Assembly (NCBI GenBank): GCA_003339415.1
Contig: PDHQ01000262.1
Location: 9,898-49,292, forward strand
Length of the DNA: 39,395 bases
Direction of reading: 5' to 3'
DNA from: Ophiocordyceps camponoti-saundersi (nom. inval.)
Taxonomy: Eukaryota; Ascomycota; Sordariomycetes; Hypocreales; Ophiocordycipitaceae
Position 1 is the first letter of the stretch. Each line of letters begins with the position of its first letter. Shown one piece after another: positions 20,801 to 31,598 of the stretch. The notes under the pieces are model-generated. The model was not told the origin of the DNA. It searched no databases and saw nothing but the letters and a program-made list of their open reading frames with translations. A program made the position numbers and the translations under genes.

Positions 20801-21346
20801 TTCCTCCCGCCCGATCTCGACAAGGACTACGCCTTCGGCGCCTTCGCAAGCCTCCCCCTGGCAGCCGACAGAGCGGCCCAGCTAGCCAAAGACCTGGACG
20901 GCAACGCCACCGTCTACCTAGTCGCTCCCACGCCCAACATCCTGTCCGACCCGAAAGCCGACGGCTACCTCGTCATCGGAGGCATCCGCTACTCGCAGGT
21001 CATCGGCTCGATATCCTTCCCCAGGGAATTGAACCCCGTCGACGTCGGCATGTACGAGGCAGGGCTGAAGATGACGGCTCCCTACAACACGCACTTTTAC
21101 AAGAAGAATGATCTCTACGAGCCGAAAAAGTACGGAAAGTACTCCTTCACCTGGGACGTCAAGCCCTCATCCCTCAAGACGAGACAGGCGGCAAAGGCCT
21201 TCATGAAGGCCAACGGAACCGCCGTCGACTGGCCCGGCGATTTCCCCCTGTTCAGGCCACCCAAAGACGCGGCCCCGGAGTGGTCCAAGCCGCCTCCTCC
21301 CTATATCCCACCCTGGTTGAGAGGAGACGGTCGTGTCGGCGTGTGA
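17845..21346 (+). CDS. Secreted enterotoxin-A-like (ADP-ribosyltransferase-fold) protein, multi-exon
   Basis: My model has 12 exons: 17845-18412, 18466-18954, 19022-19183, 19255-19314, 19388-19453, 19523-19534, 19604-19672, 19735-19776, 19848-19934, 20011-20148, 20209-20358, 20442-21346 (915 residues). All introns split the codon after its first base. A signal peptide comes first (hydrophobic SLSLLLLQLACLLWA). An N-terminal region with YVVCRGTLGVFTNGLP resembles the start of the heat-labile enterotoxin A-chain family. An Ala/Lys/Glu coiled coil fills exon 2, then short acidic exons, then a basic Lys/Arg stretch. The last exon has a second family-like region: YVFHAS near its start, then VYLVAPTPNIL and GGIRYSQVIG. 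Family members ADP-ribosylate host proteins. The last exon seems to lack the usual Arg (His there) and the paired acidic residues, so activity is doubtful. Intron 5 is ambiguous (19454-19522, 19454-19483 or retained), all in frame. It could instead be two genes. Confidence 0.6.
18733..18780 (+). repeat. 24-bp in-frame tandem duplication in the coiled-coil exon
   Basis: Two identical 24-bp units (18733-18756 and 18757-18780) encode an eight-residue repeat, RVAEKKAA, in the Ala/Lys/Glu-rich segment. A GAC/ACG trinucleotide run lies nearby at 18914-18943. Confidence 0.85.
19093..19153 (+). repeat. 33-bp in-frame tandem duplication in exon 3
   Basis: GTGGCCGGGCCGTCTTGGGC at 19093 recurs at 19126, a period of 33 bp or 11 codons. 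In the inferred frame both copies read VAGPSWAPD. This is a recent internal expansion. Confidence 0.85.
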
Positions 21347-21974
21347 AGAACATGAGCAACTTTTCTTTCCGTCACCATTCTGTATTCGATTGCTTTTCTG
21401 TCCACTTGCCTCTTTAGAGTATGTAACCTTTCAACTTCGTCCCATCTATTGTGACTTGAAGTTTCTCCATCGTGGCCATCCATGTATATATGTATATATC
21501 TCGTGATATGTCTGTGATGACTTGATACTTTGACGTTGAACGTTGACTTGGAGCCTCCTCCTCTGTCACGTGGGATCCTTCAAGGGTGTCCTACAGCCAT
21601 GATGTGTCTATCTGCGACCGCTCCTAGAACTTGAACAACTAACAGCTAGGTACCCTGTCTCGCACACTGTAAACCTCGTACTCAGTCACGTGAATTTCGA
21701 ATAACGTCAGTTCCTTGGCACTTCAGCCTCACCTTACATACATATGTATGCATGAAACAACGTGCCGTTACCTATTGAAGAAGCCAGCCGGTTCATTGTA
21801 CGTCTACTTCATACCTGATACTCCTTCATCAACTGGCGGGCTCACCTAGAGGGGCTTATCTAGAGGGCCCTTGCTCAGGTCGCCATCGCCCTACATCATC
21901 GCCCTCAAAGAGAAACACCTAAAGAAACCACCTTGAAGTCCCCCCCGCGCTTTTTAGTCCCAGTATCTATGAAT
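21347..21974. other. Intergenic region between convergent genes
   Basis: No gene seen. It carries the 3' ends of the enterotoxin-like gene and KAR2. Two TCACGTG motifs (CACGTG at 21567-21572 and 21687-21692) and short ATGTATATA tracts are present. Confidence 0.6.
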
Positions 21975-24214
21975 TTACAGTTCGTCGTGGAAGTCCTTGT
22001 CTTCCTCCTTGCTGCCCTCCGCACCCTCGCCACCCGCACCCTGGTACATCTTAGACGTGATGGGATACGCGACGTTGGACAACTTCTCCTTCTGCTCGTT
22101 AAAGTCCTCGGACGTGGCGTCGGCACCGCTCTCCTCGAGCCACTCGGTAGCCTCCTTGACAGCGTCCAAGATCTGAAAAGAGAGAGAATGGTCAGCATTG
22201 CTCCAAAAAACAGGAAAAAGACGCCGTAGCTTACCGTCTCCTTGTCTTCGTCGCTGATCTTAGCGCCGAGACCCTCCTTGTCGTTGACCTGGTTCTTGAG
22301 GTTGAAGGCGTAGTTCTCCAGGCCGTTCCGAGCCTCGATGCGCTCGCGGGTGGCCTTGTCCTCCTCAGCAAACTTCTCAGCCTCGGCGACCATGCGGTCA
22401 ATCTCCTCTTGAGTGAGGCGGCCCTTGTCATTGGTGATGGTGATAGACTCTTGCTTGCCGGTGCCCTTGTCGTGAGCCGACACCTTGAGGATACCATTGG
22501 CATCAAGCTCGAACGACACCTCAATTTGAGGAACACCGCGGGGAGCCGGGGGAATGCCGGTAAGCTCGAACTTGCCGAGCAGGTTATTGTCCTTGGTCAT
22601 GGATCGTTCACCCTCAAACACCTGGATAAGAACCACCGGCTGGTTATCCGCGGCGGTACTGAAGATCTGGCTCTTGCGAGTAGGAATAGGAGTGTTGCGG
22701 CCAATCAACTTGGTCATGACGCCGCCAGTGGTCTCAATACCCAGCGTCAGCGGGTTGACGTCCATGAGGACAATGTCCTCAGTGCCTTCCTCGCCCGAGA
22801 GAACACCGGCCTGAACAGCGGCACCGTAGGCGACAGCTTCGTCGGGGTTGATACCCTTGGAGGCCTTTTTGCCATTGAAGAACTGCTCAATCAGTTGTTG
22901 AACCTTGGGAATGCGCGTGGAACCTCCGACTAGAACGATGTCGTTGATGTCTTCCTTGTTAACCTTGGCATCCTTCAGAACCTGCTCGACGGGCTTGATG
23001 GTCTTCTTGAAAAGATCCATGTTAAGCTCTTCGAACTTGGCGCGGGTGAGTGTCTCGGAGAAGTCCTTGCCGTCAAAGAAGGCCTCAATCTCGACGCGAG
23101 TGCTCATCTGCGACGACAGACTCCGCTTGGCCTTTTCAGCCTCACGCTTCAACTTGCTCATGGCCTTGAGATCCTTGGTCGGGTCCGCGCCGTGCTTCTT
23201 CTGGAAGAGCTTGGCAAGGTAATCAATGACTCTCTGGTCAAAGTCCTCACCACCGAGATGGGTGTCACCGGCGGTGGCCAAGACTTCGAAAACGCCCTGG
23301 TCGATGGAGAGAAGCGACACATCAAAAGTACCACCTCCAAGGTCGTAGACGATGATCTGGCGCTCGCCCTCAGTCTTATCCAGACCATAGGCGATGGCAG
23401 CGGCGGTGGGCTCGTTGACGATACGGAGGACATTGAGGCCGGCAATGGTACCGGCGTCCTTGGTAGCCTGGCGTTGGTTGTCCTGGGCCATGTGTCAGCA
23501 ACAGACGCCTCGGAACGGTAGTAATTGGAACTCACGTTGAAGTAGGCCGGGACCGTGACGACGGCGTGGGTGACCTTCTTGCCCAAGTAAGACTCGGCGA
23601 CCTCCTTCATCTTACCCAAGACCATGGCGGAGATCTCCTCCGGCGTGAACTTCTTCTCGTCGTTACCGGACACCTGGGCCTGGACGATGGGCTTCCCATC
23701 CTTGTTGGAGACCTTGTAAGGCATGTGCTTAATATCGGCCTGGAGCTGCTCATCCTTGTACTTGCGTCCAATGAACCGCCTGCAAAGCGTTAGTTGACAG
23801 AAGATGCCGCGAAGAGACACGGAGGTCAACTCACTTGATGTCATAGATGGTGTTCCTGGGGTTGGCCGCGGCTTGATTCTTTGCCGAGTCGCCGACGAGA
23901 CGTTCACTTTCGGTGAAAGCGACGTAGGAGGGGGTGATTCGATTACCCTGGTCGTTGACGAGAATCTCCACCTTGCCTTTTTGCATCACACCAACACAGC
24001 TGTACGTCGTTCCCAGATCCTAAGGACACGGTTAGCAGGCAAGCCGGCGAGGGACGAAAGGGGAGAGATCAAGACTTACGATACCGATGACGGTGCCATA
24101 GCTCTCCGTATCGTCAGCCTGAACAGTCTGAACGAAAGCCAAGGGCGCGAAAAGAAGGGCGATCCAACAGAGGAGCCCGAGGCCCAAGAAGGTCGAGCTC
24201 CTTGAGCGTGCCAT
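21975..24214 (-). CDS. KAR2: ER lumenal Hsp70 chaperone BiP/Kar2
   Basis: This ATP-driven chaperone of the ER lumen drives translocation and folding of secreted proteins and senses unfolded protein. Exons inferred: 24214-24080, 24019-23835, 23779-23536, 23482-22235 and 22172-21975, giving 669 residues, normal for BiP. Visible: a signal peptide (residues ~1-33, ending VQTVQA); the phosphate-1 motif [26 protein letters not shown] (phosphate 2); [15 protein letters not shown]; the linker and substrate-binding domain; and the C-terminal HDEL retention signal, encoded just before TAA at 21977-21975. All four introns are 53-62 bp with GT-AG ends. A CACGTG element lies at 24477-24482, about 265 bp upstream of the ATG; its role is unknown. 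Nothing looks broken. Confidence 0.97.
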
Positions 24215-25234
24215 TGCGGCGAGAAGATGTGAACGGGCGAATAAAGCAATGCAGAAGGGAAGAAGGAGAAGAAAAAATTTGAAGAACGATTGGTAAAGAC
24301 TGCCTCTTCGCCGGACAGAGGAGTAGAAAGCGGTAGTGAAAACGGTGGAAGAAAGGAAGAGGTGGAAAGGAAAGGGGACGAAGAGACTGAGATGGGTTTT
24401 ATGACAAGGCCGAGTCGAAATGTCCAGGTGTCCAGATAGTACAAAGAGGCCAGATTGCACAGCGAGGAACTGGCCCCACGTGACGCAGCCCCGTCGCACT
24501 GTATGTACATACATACAATGTAAGGCTCCGCTGCGAGCCCCCTCTCCTCCCCTCCACTCCCCTGGGACTCCCTGGGACTCCCTGGGCATCCTGCCTAACT
24601 AACTACCTACCTAGTCATTGTGGTCAGCCCGCTGGAGCCTGGACGACAAACAGCGACTCGTAGCGGGTCCGCGGGAAGATTCATAGTGTATATACTGTAC
24701 GGACCTCAAGGCAAAACTTTGCCATGGGCCCGCCTCCTTGACCAACAGTTACGGGAATGTCTCGACAAACTGGCCAGATGTGCTTGAGCAAGGCTGATCT
24801 TCGTAAGGCTGCCTACTGCCAACGGTATACTCCGTACTAGGCTACCACACACCATACTAGTGTCCGCAGAATCTACCGGTGAAATGAGTCACGAGGCATG
24901 ATGCCGGCATCAATGAGAGAGGAAATTGCCACGCACGACTCATCATCAGAATGGCTCATGCTGTTTTCACTAGGCACCTAGCAATGACTAGGCCATAGCG
25001 GTGGCTTGTCACAGAAGCCCAAGGAATCCATCCTTCCGTGTACTGACACAAAGTGTACATACATAAGTGTTTCAACGCCGCGCCCTGCCAGGCTGCCAGC
25101 TGCTGAGCGTCGACAACCTCATCAAGATGGACATGTAGCAAAATAGAAGAGAGAAATCACTTCGAAGAAAGAAAGAAACGTCTTCCATGCAGCCGTCACT
25201 CGTAGCTTCGTCTCATCCTTCCTCACCACGTCGA
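24215..25234. other. Intergenic region: KAR2 promoter and HBS1 3' region
   Basis: I see no gene here. It contains the KAR2 leader and promoter, with polypurine/polypyrimidine tracts (24240-24390), CACGTG at 24477-24482, and CTGGGACTCC repeats (24562-24590). Confidence 0.6.
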
Positions 25235-27828
25235 TTATTCGAGGAGCCCGGCCGCAATCGTCTCTCCTTTGCTCCTGATCACTACCCTCTGGCCCTTCTC
25301 CAAAGGAACCTTGGTGCTCAGTTTGACAATCACTCGGGCCACCATGCCTGGTTGCACCATCTTGGGCTTCTCCTTGACAGTCTCGCCCGTGGCCTTGTCG
25401 AGAATCGCGCTGATTGACCGGATATTGCCCGACGCCTGGAGCCGGCCCCTGTGTAAATCTATTTCCATCTTCATCAAGTGTTCAAAGGCCAGCGCCTTTA
25501 TCGTGAACGTGTCTCCACAGACGATGGCGTCTTTGGCGCCACAGACGATGTCGCCGACCCTGATGTGGATGGCATCGATGTTACTCAGGGCGATGCTGAC
25601 ATTCTGTCCCGCCGCCGCCCAGTCTCGGGCGATGGTATCCACCATGATCGACTTGATGTGCGCTGACTCTCCACTGGGCTGCACAACGACACCATCTCCG
25701 ATCTGGAGGGTGCCCGAGTCAATGCGGCCGGCTATTGTCGTCGTTCCTTGCTGCGACCGGAACACCTCGGATATGGACAATCTCATGGGTTTTTCGAGCG
25801 CTTGCGTAGTCTTCGCTTCCGTCGACTCCAGCGCTTCCAAAAGAGTAGGACCGGTGTACCATGCCGCCGCCGCGCTCTCGATCTTGCCGGAGATGTTGTC
25901 TCCGTTGAGGCCTGAGATTGGGATGAAGCTTATGTTCTTGCGCTGAAATCCGAGTGCCGTCAGGAAGCCGTTGAGCTGCTGCGAGATCTCTTCATAGCGT
26001 TCCCTAGACCAGCTGACCATGTCCAATTTGTTCACCGCGACGATGAGCTGTTGCACACCTAAACTGCGCAGCAGGAGTACGTGTTCTGGTGTTTGTCCCT
26101 TTAGTCCCCTCTCAAACGCTCCTCTGTTGGCATCGATGACCAGGATAGCCAGGTCGGCTTGGCTGGCACCCGCAATCATGTTCGGGACAAAGTCCCGATG
26201 GCCAGGAGCATCTAGGATCGTGAAGTTGGTCGTTGGCGTCTCGAAATGGTCGGTCGCAATGTCGATCGTGACCCCGCGGTCTCGCTCTTCGTTCCCCTGA
26301 TCCGTGACCCAGGCCAGCGCAAATGACTGCTTACCACTCTTTTCGGCTTGTCTCCGGTACTTGTCAACTGTCCGTTTCTCGACAGACTTCAACTCCAAGA
26401 GTAGGCGACCCATGAGCGTGCTCTTTCCTGCATCAACATGACCTGTGAGGCCATAATTAGTCGACGAAATGTGCCATCGGTGTAATAGCGCGCACCGACA
26501 ACGACAAAGCTCGTGCTCTTCTTCATATGACTCTTTTCTACCTCCTTGATAACGTCGATTCCTTTGCCTTTTGGGGCGGGGGCTTCGGTGACTTTGAGCT
26601 TGGAGACACCGTTTGTCAATTGGGCCTGATTCTCGGCGTTGGAGAGTGTCTTCTTGGGAGTCTTAGGCGTTGCTACTGCCTTCTTGCCCGCTGAAACCAA
26701 GGATTAGAATTAGCTTCGTTACGTCGCCCTCGCAAAGTTCGAACCTTTCGCCTGAGCTGCGAGCACGACGTCATCTGGGCTTGGCTTCAAGAAGGCCGAG
26801 GCAACAAAGGCGGAAGATGCTGCGTAGGGCATGGGAAACACATCAGGCCTGTTTGCTTGGTGCCGGTCTGGAGCAGATCCGAGCAAGGTCCGGGCAAATG
26901 CGGATGGAGCGGCCCTGCAAACTGGCATGGCCACGGGATTCCCGTCCTTACCGAGAGAATGTGAAAGGTCCGGAGTGGGGTAGGATGTCTCCCGGTCTTG
27001 CTCAGGAGCTTCGTTACTCTTTTCGAACGGCTTCCTCCGTTGCTCATCGCGAGGATGAGAGACGGAGAAGGAGGCGGGGCTCGGAAGCGGAGGCTGCTGG
27101 ATGGGCTTTTCCACACTCTCCGGCAAACTCGGTCTTTGATTGTTGGTGTTATCGGCCAGAGACATCCGTTTAACGCCGTCACTAGCCTGCGAGATATCGT
27201 CTTCCTCCCTTTTCTCGATGTTCCGTTTCTTTCTCGCGGCTGCAAGTGCCTGCAACTTGGACACTTTGGGCGGGCCATCACCACCTCCCAAAAGCCCTCC
27301 GCGCGGTCGTAGAGGGGGGACCAAAACCGCTTGGCGATTTGAGGGTATATTCAACCAGGGCATATCGCCGAACATTGCCGCCCCGTGACATACTGGCAAC
27401 TTGCCGGAAAATGGCTCAGGATGAACGATACATTTGCATATCGTGGCGTCTGCTGTCGTCCGGACCGCGGCTCGGCCTTGCTCTGCTCCAGTGGCCCTAA
27501 CAAACAGGCCGAGACGTTCACAAAAGGAAAATTCACCAGACTTACCCTCTGGATTTTTCTTGGGCGTCGGCTTGGGCGTCGGTTGAACGAAAGTTTTCCT
27601 CAAATAAGACACAGACTTGTCGACGTCGTAGTAGTAATGCCACAGAGCTTCCTGGATCTGAGTGACGGCGACCTTGTTGACGTCGTTGCCAAGGGCGGCT
27701 TGCACTTCTGCTGTACCTTTGGCCATTGCTTGTCGGTCTTCAGGACCCATTTCGTTATCGTCGTCATCATCGTAGTCCTCGTAGTGATCGACAAGATCGT
27801 CGTCGTCGTAGTCGTCCGGGCGTGACAT
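25235..27828 (-). CDS. HBS1: Hbs1-type translational GTPase (ribosome rescue)
   Basis: Hbs1 with Dom34/Pelota binds stalled ribosomes and splits them, feeding no-go and non-stop mRNA decay. Exons inferred: 27828-27546, 27392-26745, 26690-26496 and 26442-25235, giving 777 residues. The N-terminus is acidic (DDYDDDDLVDHYEDYDDDDD) and followed by an Hbs1-N type segment (EVQAALGNDVNKVAVTQIQEAL...DVDKSVSYLRKTF). A disordered linker with PRGGLLGGGDGPPKVSKLQ follows. The GTPase domain has GHVDAGKST split by intron 3, DAPGHRDFVPNM, and VNKLD, with EF-1-alpha-like domains 2 and 3 to the end. Intron 1 (27545-27393, 153 bp) is long, and an alternative model with an extra short exon inside it cannot be excluded. 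The other introns are 53-54 bp. The intron 2 donor is GTTCGA, unusual but in phase. Sup35/eRF3 is less likely given the N-terminal domain. Confidence 0.92.
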
Positions 27829-28340
27829 TTTTCACAGCAATTAAGGCGATGAGAATCAGTGCTGCGAGGAATTTTGGCTGCAATAAAGGTCTGCCTTGAG
27901 GCCTCAGTTGTGCGTGGGTAGCACAATTGTCGAGGGCTGCAATCCGTGTTTATGTTCGTCAGGCGGAACCGGATCAGTAATGAGTGATTTGGCTGAGAGA
28001 GATATGCAGGACGAAATGCAAATGAGCAGATATCAGGATGAGGTGAAAGCAGCGATGTATCAGTAAAGTTCCTTTCTAGACAGGGAGTCGTGACGTCTTT
28101 GAGTATGCCGGCAGCAACTCAGGCAAGATCAAAAGCAGTAGAGTGTTGTAGCGGCGGTGTGTGAGCCGAGATGAGCGGAATTTTGTTGCCCCGCTCTCCG
28201 TCCTGAGCTTCAGCCTCGTTCCTCGTGAACAAGCAAAAAAAAAAGGCACAGAGGAGAGCAAAGCCGCAAGCCACTGGCCCGTCGAAGAACGCACTCGTTT
28301 ACCTGCTAGTCGGCCTCGAGTAGACGCAGCCCGGCTCACG
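27829..28340. promoter_or_regulatory. Bidirectional promoter between HBS1 and CCT5
   Basis: Only 512 bp separate the two start codons, so transcription of HBS1 (minus) and CCT5 (plus) must start within this stretch. I see no clear TATA box. A purine-rich run with ten A is at 28235-28244. No gene of its own. Confidence 0.65.
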
Positions 28341-30217
28341 ATGTCGCTCAGTAAGTCCGGCATCAGAACCCTCGGGAAGCGGAGTAGCCGGAGGAAAAGC
28401 TGACACGCCGGCAGATCTGGATGTGTCCAACGGTAGCCGGCCCACCCGACTACAATCGATCGACTGCTGACCTTGAATAGCGACGGTGATGAAGGATGAG
28501 CAAGGTCGTCCATTCATCGTTGTCAGGGAGTAAGTCGGTAATCGTGAGACAGAGCAACCAGCAGCTGACGTTGATGCAGTCAGGGGAAAAAGAAGCGGCA
28601 GTATGGCAACGAGGCGGTCAAGTCTCATATCCTGGCGGCGCGAACGGTAGCGAATCTCGTAAAGTCCTCACTGGGCCCTCGAGGCCTCGACAAGATCCTC
28701 ATTTCTCCCGACGGTGACATCACCGTGACCAACGACGGAGCCACCATCATGCAGCAAATGGAAATCGGCAACCACGTGGCCAAGCTCCTCGTGGAGCTTT
28801 CCAAATCTCAAGACGACGAGATTGGCGATGGAACGACGGGCGTGGTCGTCCTCGCCGGCGCGCTACTGGAGCAGGCCGCGGACTTGATCGACAAGGGCAT
28901 TCACCCTATCCGCATCGCTGACGGCTACGACCAGGCTTGCGATATCGCCATCGCGGAGCTGGACAACATCTCGGACACGGTCGCATTCGGCAGGGACCAG
29001 ACGGCTAACCTGGTCAAAGTGGCGCGAACCAGCCTCGGCAGCAAGATTGTATCCAAGGCCCACGACCAATTTGCGCACATTGCCGTCGATGCCGTCCTGT
29101 CGGTGGCAGATCTGGAGCGCAAGGACGTCGACTTTGAGCTCATCAAAGTAGACGGCAAGGTGGGCGGGTCGCTAGAAGACACCCTGCTCGTCAAGGGTGT
29201 CATCGTCGACAAGGACTTTTCGCACCCGCAGATGCCGTCGGAGATTCGAGATGCGAAACTAGCCATCCTTACGTGCGCCTTTGAGCCCCCCAAGCCCAAG
29301 ACGAAACACCACCTCGACATTACAAGCGTCGAAGAGTTTAAGGAGCTGCAAAACTATGAGAGCAAGAAGTTTGTGGAGATGATACAGCAGATCAAAGACA
29401 CGGGCGCCAACCTGGCCATCTGCCAATGGGGCTTTGACGACGAGGCCAATCATCTACTACTACAGAACAAGCTTCCTGCCGTCCGCTGGGTTGGCGGGCC
29501 GGAGATTGAGCTGATTGCGATTGCTACCAACGGCCGAATCGTCCCCCGGTTTGAGGATCTCAAGGCATCGAAGCTCGGTACCGCCGGCGTCGTGAGGCAA
29601 ATGTCATTCGGCACGACGAGGGAGAAGATGCTGGTCATCGAGGAATGCGCAAACTCGCGTGCGGTCACGGTGTTTGTTCGCGGAAGCAACAAGATGGTTC
29701 GTGACTGTGGTTCGAGCTGGTGGCTTGTCGGCTAACGTTGTTGGGCGCTCTACAGATTGTCGACGAGGCCAAGAGATCGCTCCACGACGCCTTGTGTGTG
29801 GTGCGCAACCTGGTTCGTGACAATCGAGTGGTGTACGGCGGCGGGGCGGCCGAGGTGGCCTGCTCGCTCGCGGTGGAAGAGGCGGCGGTCAAGACGCCGG
29901 GGCTGGAGCAGTACGCCATGCGCGCATTCTCGGAAGCGCTGGACGCGGTGCCGATGGCGCTGGCGGAGAACAGCGGCCTCAACCCCATCTCGACACTGGC
30001 CGAGATCAAGAGTCAGCAGGTCAAGGCCGGGAGCGACGGCCGGGGCAAGCTGGGAGTGGACTGTATGGGACGGGGTAACAACGACATGAAGGAGGCGTTT
30101 GTCATCGATCCACTGATTGGCAAGAGGCAACAGCTTCAGCTGGCGACGCAGCTATGTCGGATGGTGCTGAAGGTGAATAATGTCATCGTATCTGGGGTAG
30201 ACGAGAACGACTTTTAG
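28341..30217 (+). CDS. CCT5: T-complex protein 1 subunit epsilon (CCT5) of the TRiC chaperonin
   Basis: One of eight subunits of the cytosolic ring chaperonin that folds actin, tubulin and other proteins using ATP. Exons inferred: 28341-28350 (only ten bases, ATG TCG CTC A), 28481-28529, 28580-29696 and 29756-30217, giving 545 residues, the usual length. Visible group II chaperonin motifs: [46 protein letters not shown], and near the C-terminus [10 protein letters not shown] and a [14 protein letters not shown] segment with the family Asn-Pro. The epsilon subunit is indicated by the N-terminal RPFIVVRDQGKKKR and by the strong overall resemblance to fungal CCT5. Introns are 130, 50 and 59 bp. 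The first is long and follows a tiny coding exon, a layout that often places regulatory sequence in intron 1. Confidence 0.96.
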
Positions 30218-31540
30218 ATGTGGGCAGGGAGCAATATCAAGCGAAGGGTGGACAGGGGAGGCGGAATGCAACGCGGTGCTCGTGACGGCGGACTCGCATA
30301 GCATCCAGGCCACGGGTGTTTTGCGAAAGGGGGGGGGGGGGGGAGTCGGTCAATCCCACGATGGGAAAAGGGGGTGGATGAGAGGGGGCCGAGAAGTCAG
30401 AGTCGCAACGGAGGTGACGAGAAGAGGTTGCCGCAAGGCTTACGGAGGTGAGGGGAGCACGAGAAGCTGAGAGATGACGGCTGCTTTCTCATCTCCGGCA
30501 AGTCAGGAGGCGGAGTGGGCAGGCGTCAGACGGAGGAGGCGGTCGGGCTGAAGCCCACGTTGTATGTATGTATGTAAGTGTATGTATGTAGGTAGGTATG
30601 CATGTATGTGCGTGTGTGTGTATGTACGAGTGTATGTATGTATGGATGGGTGGATGAGATGTACGATGCGGGCAGGACGCGTGGCATTCCCCGGATTATG
30701 GGGAGAAGTCGGAGAAGTGCTACAGGCTACAGGCTTGTGTGTTGAGGAGTCAAGGAGGCAGTGTGTAATCCGTAAAGTTGATATGTATGTATGTCGTCAG
30801 GCGTAGAGTCTCGGGTGACGAAGAAACAAGATGATTGGAGAGGATGAGAGGGGAGGAGGAGGAGGAGCAGAGAGGATCGGGAGTCTTTGCTTGGAGTAAG
30901 TGATGTCGACGAAGGAGAGATGATGATCAACGACCTGCTTGTACGAATCGGACGTCAGAGAGAAGGAAACGGCATCGAAGTCGGCGACCAAATATAAGGT
31001 GAGTAGTAGTTAGTATATATAGATTGAAGAAGGCTGGGCTGTATCATCACCGCCAGACGATTGTATGTATGTAAGTGGTTGTCCTACAGCCCCCCAAGAG
31101 CTTGCTTACACGCCTACCTAGGTACCCACGTCTATATGAGTGCGGCCCGCGAGCTTCCCTCCCTCCCATCCCCCCTTTCAAGCGCCGTATGTATGTAGAT
31201 GGGTGTAAAGACAGGGTCGTGACATGTAAAGAAAATGAAGAGATAAAATAGAAAAAAAAATTGATAAAATCTCCTTTTATTCTGTTTTATTTTAAGATCA
31301 TTTTTTTTCAAATATTGAAATAGTTGATAAAAAAATATAATAGAGGTAAAATCCCGATGAGCGAGACGCGATGGGGCTGCTGAGCAGCAAGGCGGGTTGC
31401 AGCGCAGAGGCTCAGGCGGCCAGGGACAGCGAGGAGAGTTGGAGATGTCATGTTGGGCAAATGCGCACGCCCCCACCCACAGCATCGACTACATACATAT
31501 GTACGTACATGCATGCATGCATACATAGGTAGGCATCGGT

Positions 31541-31598
31541 GGGAGGGAGGAGGGAGGAGGGAGGAGGGAGGAGGGAGGAGGAGGAGGAGGAGGAGGAG
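31541..31598 (+). repeat. GGGAGGA purine tract with G-quadruplex potential
   Basis: At least four runs of three G separated by AGGA repeat across about 58 bp, then AGG repeats. On the plus strand this could fold into a G-quadruplex; on the minus strand it is a pure pyrimidine tract. Confidence 0.7.

Noticed and set aside
17845..21346. Recent transfer of the toxin-like gene directly from bacteria
   Set aside because: The gene has eleven typical short fungal introns and local composition, so any transfer would be old; the family is already widespread in some fungi.
24032..24589. Extended frame upstream of and overlapping KAR2 exon 1
   Set aside because: It runs through the 5' leader and reads into intron 1; the true start is the ATG at 24214 followed by a clear signal peptide.
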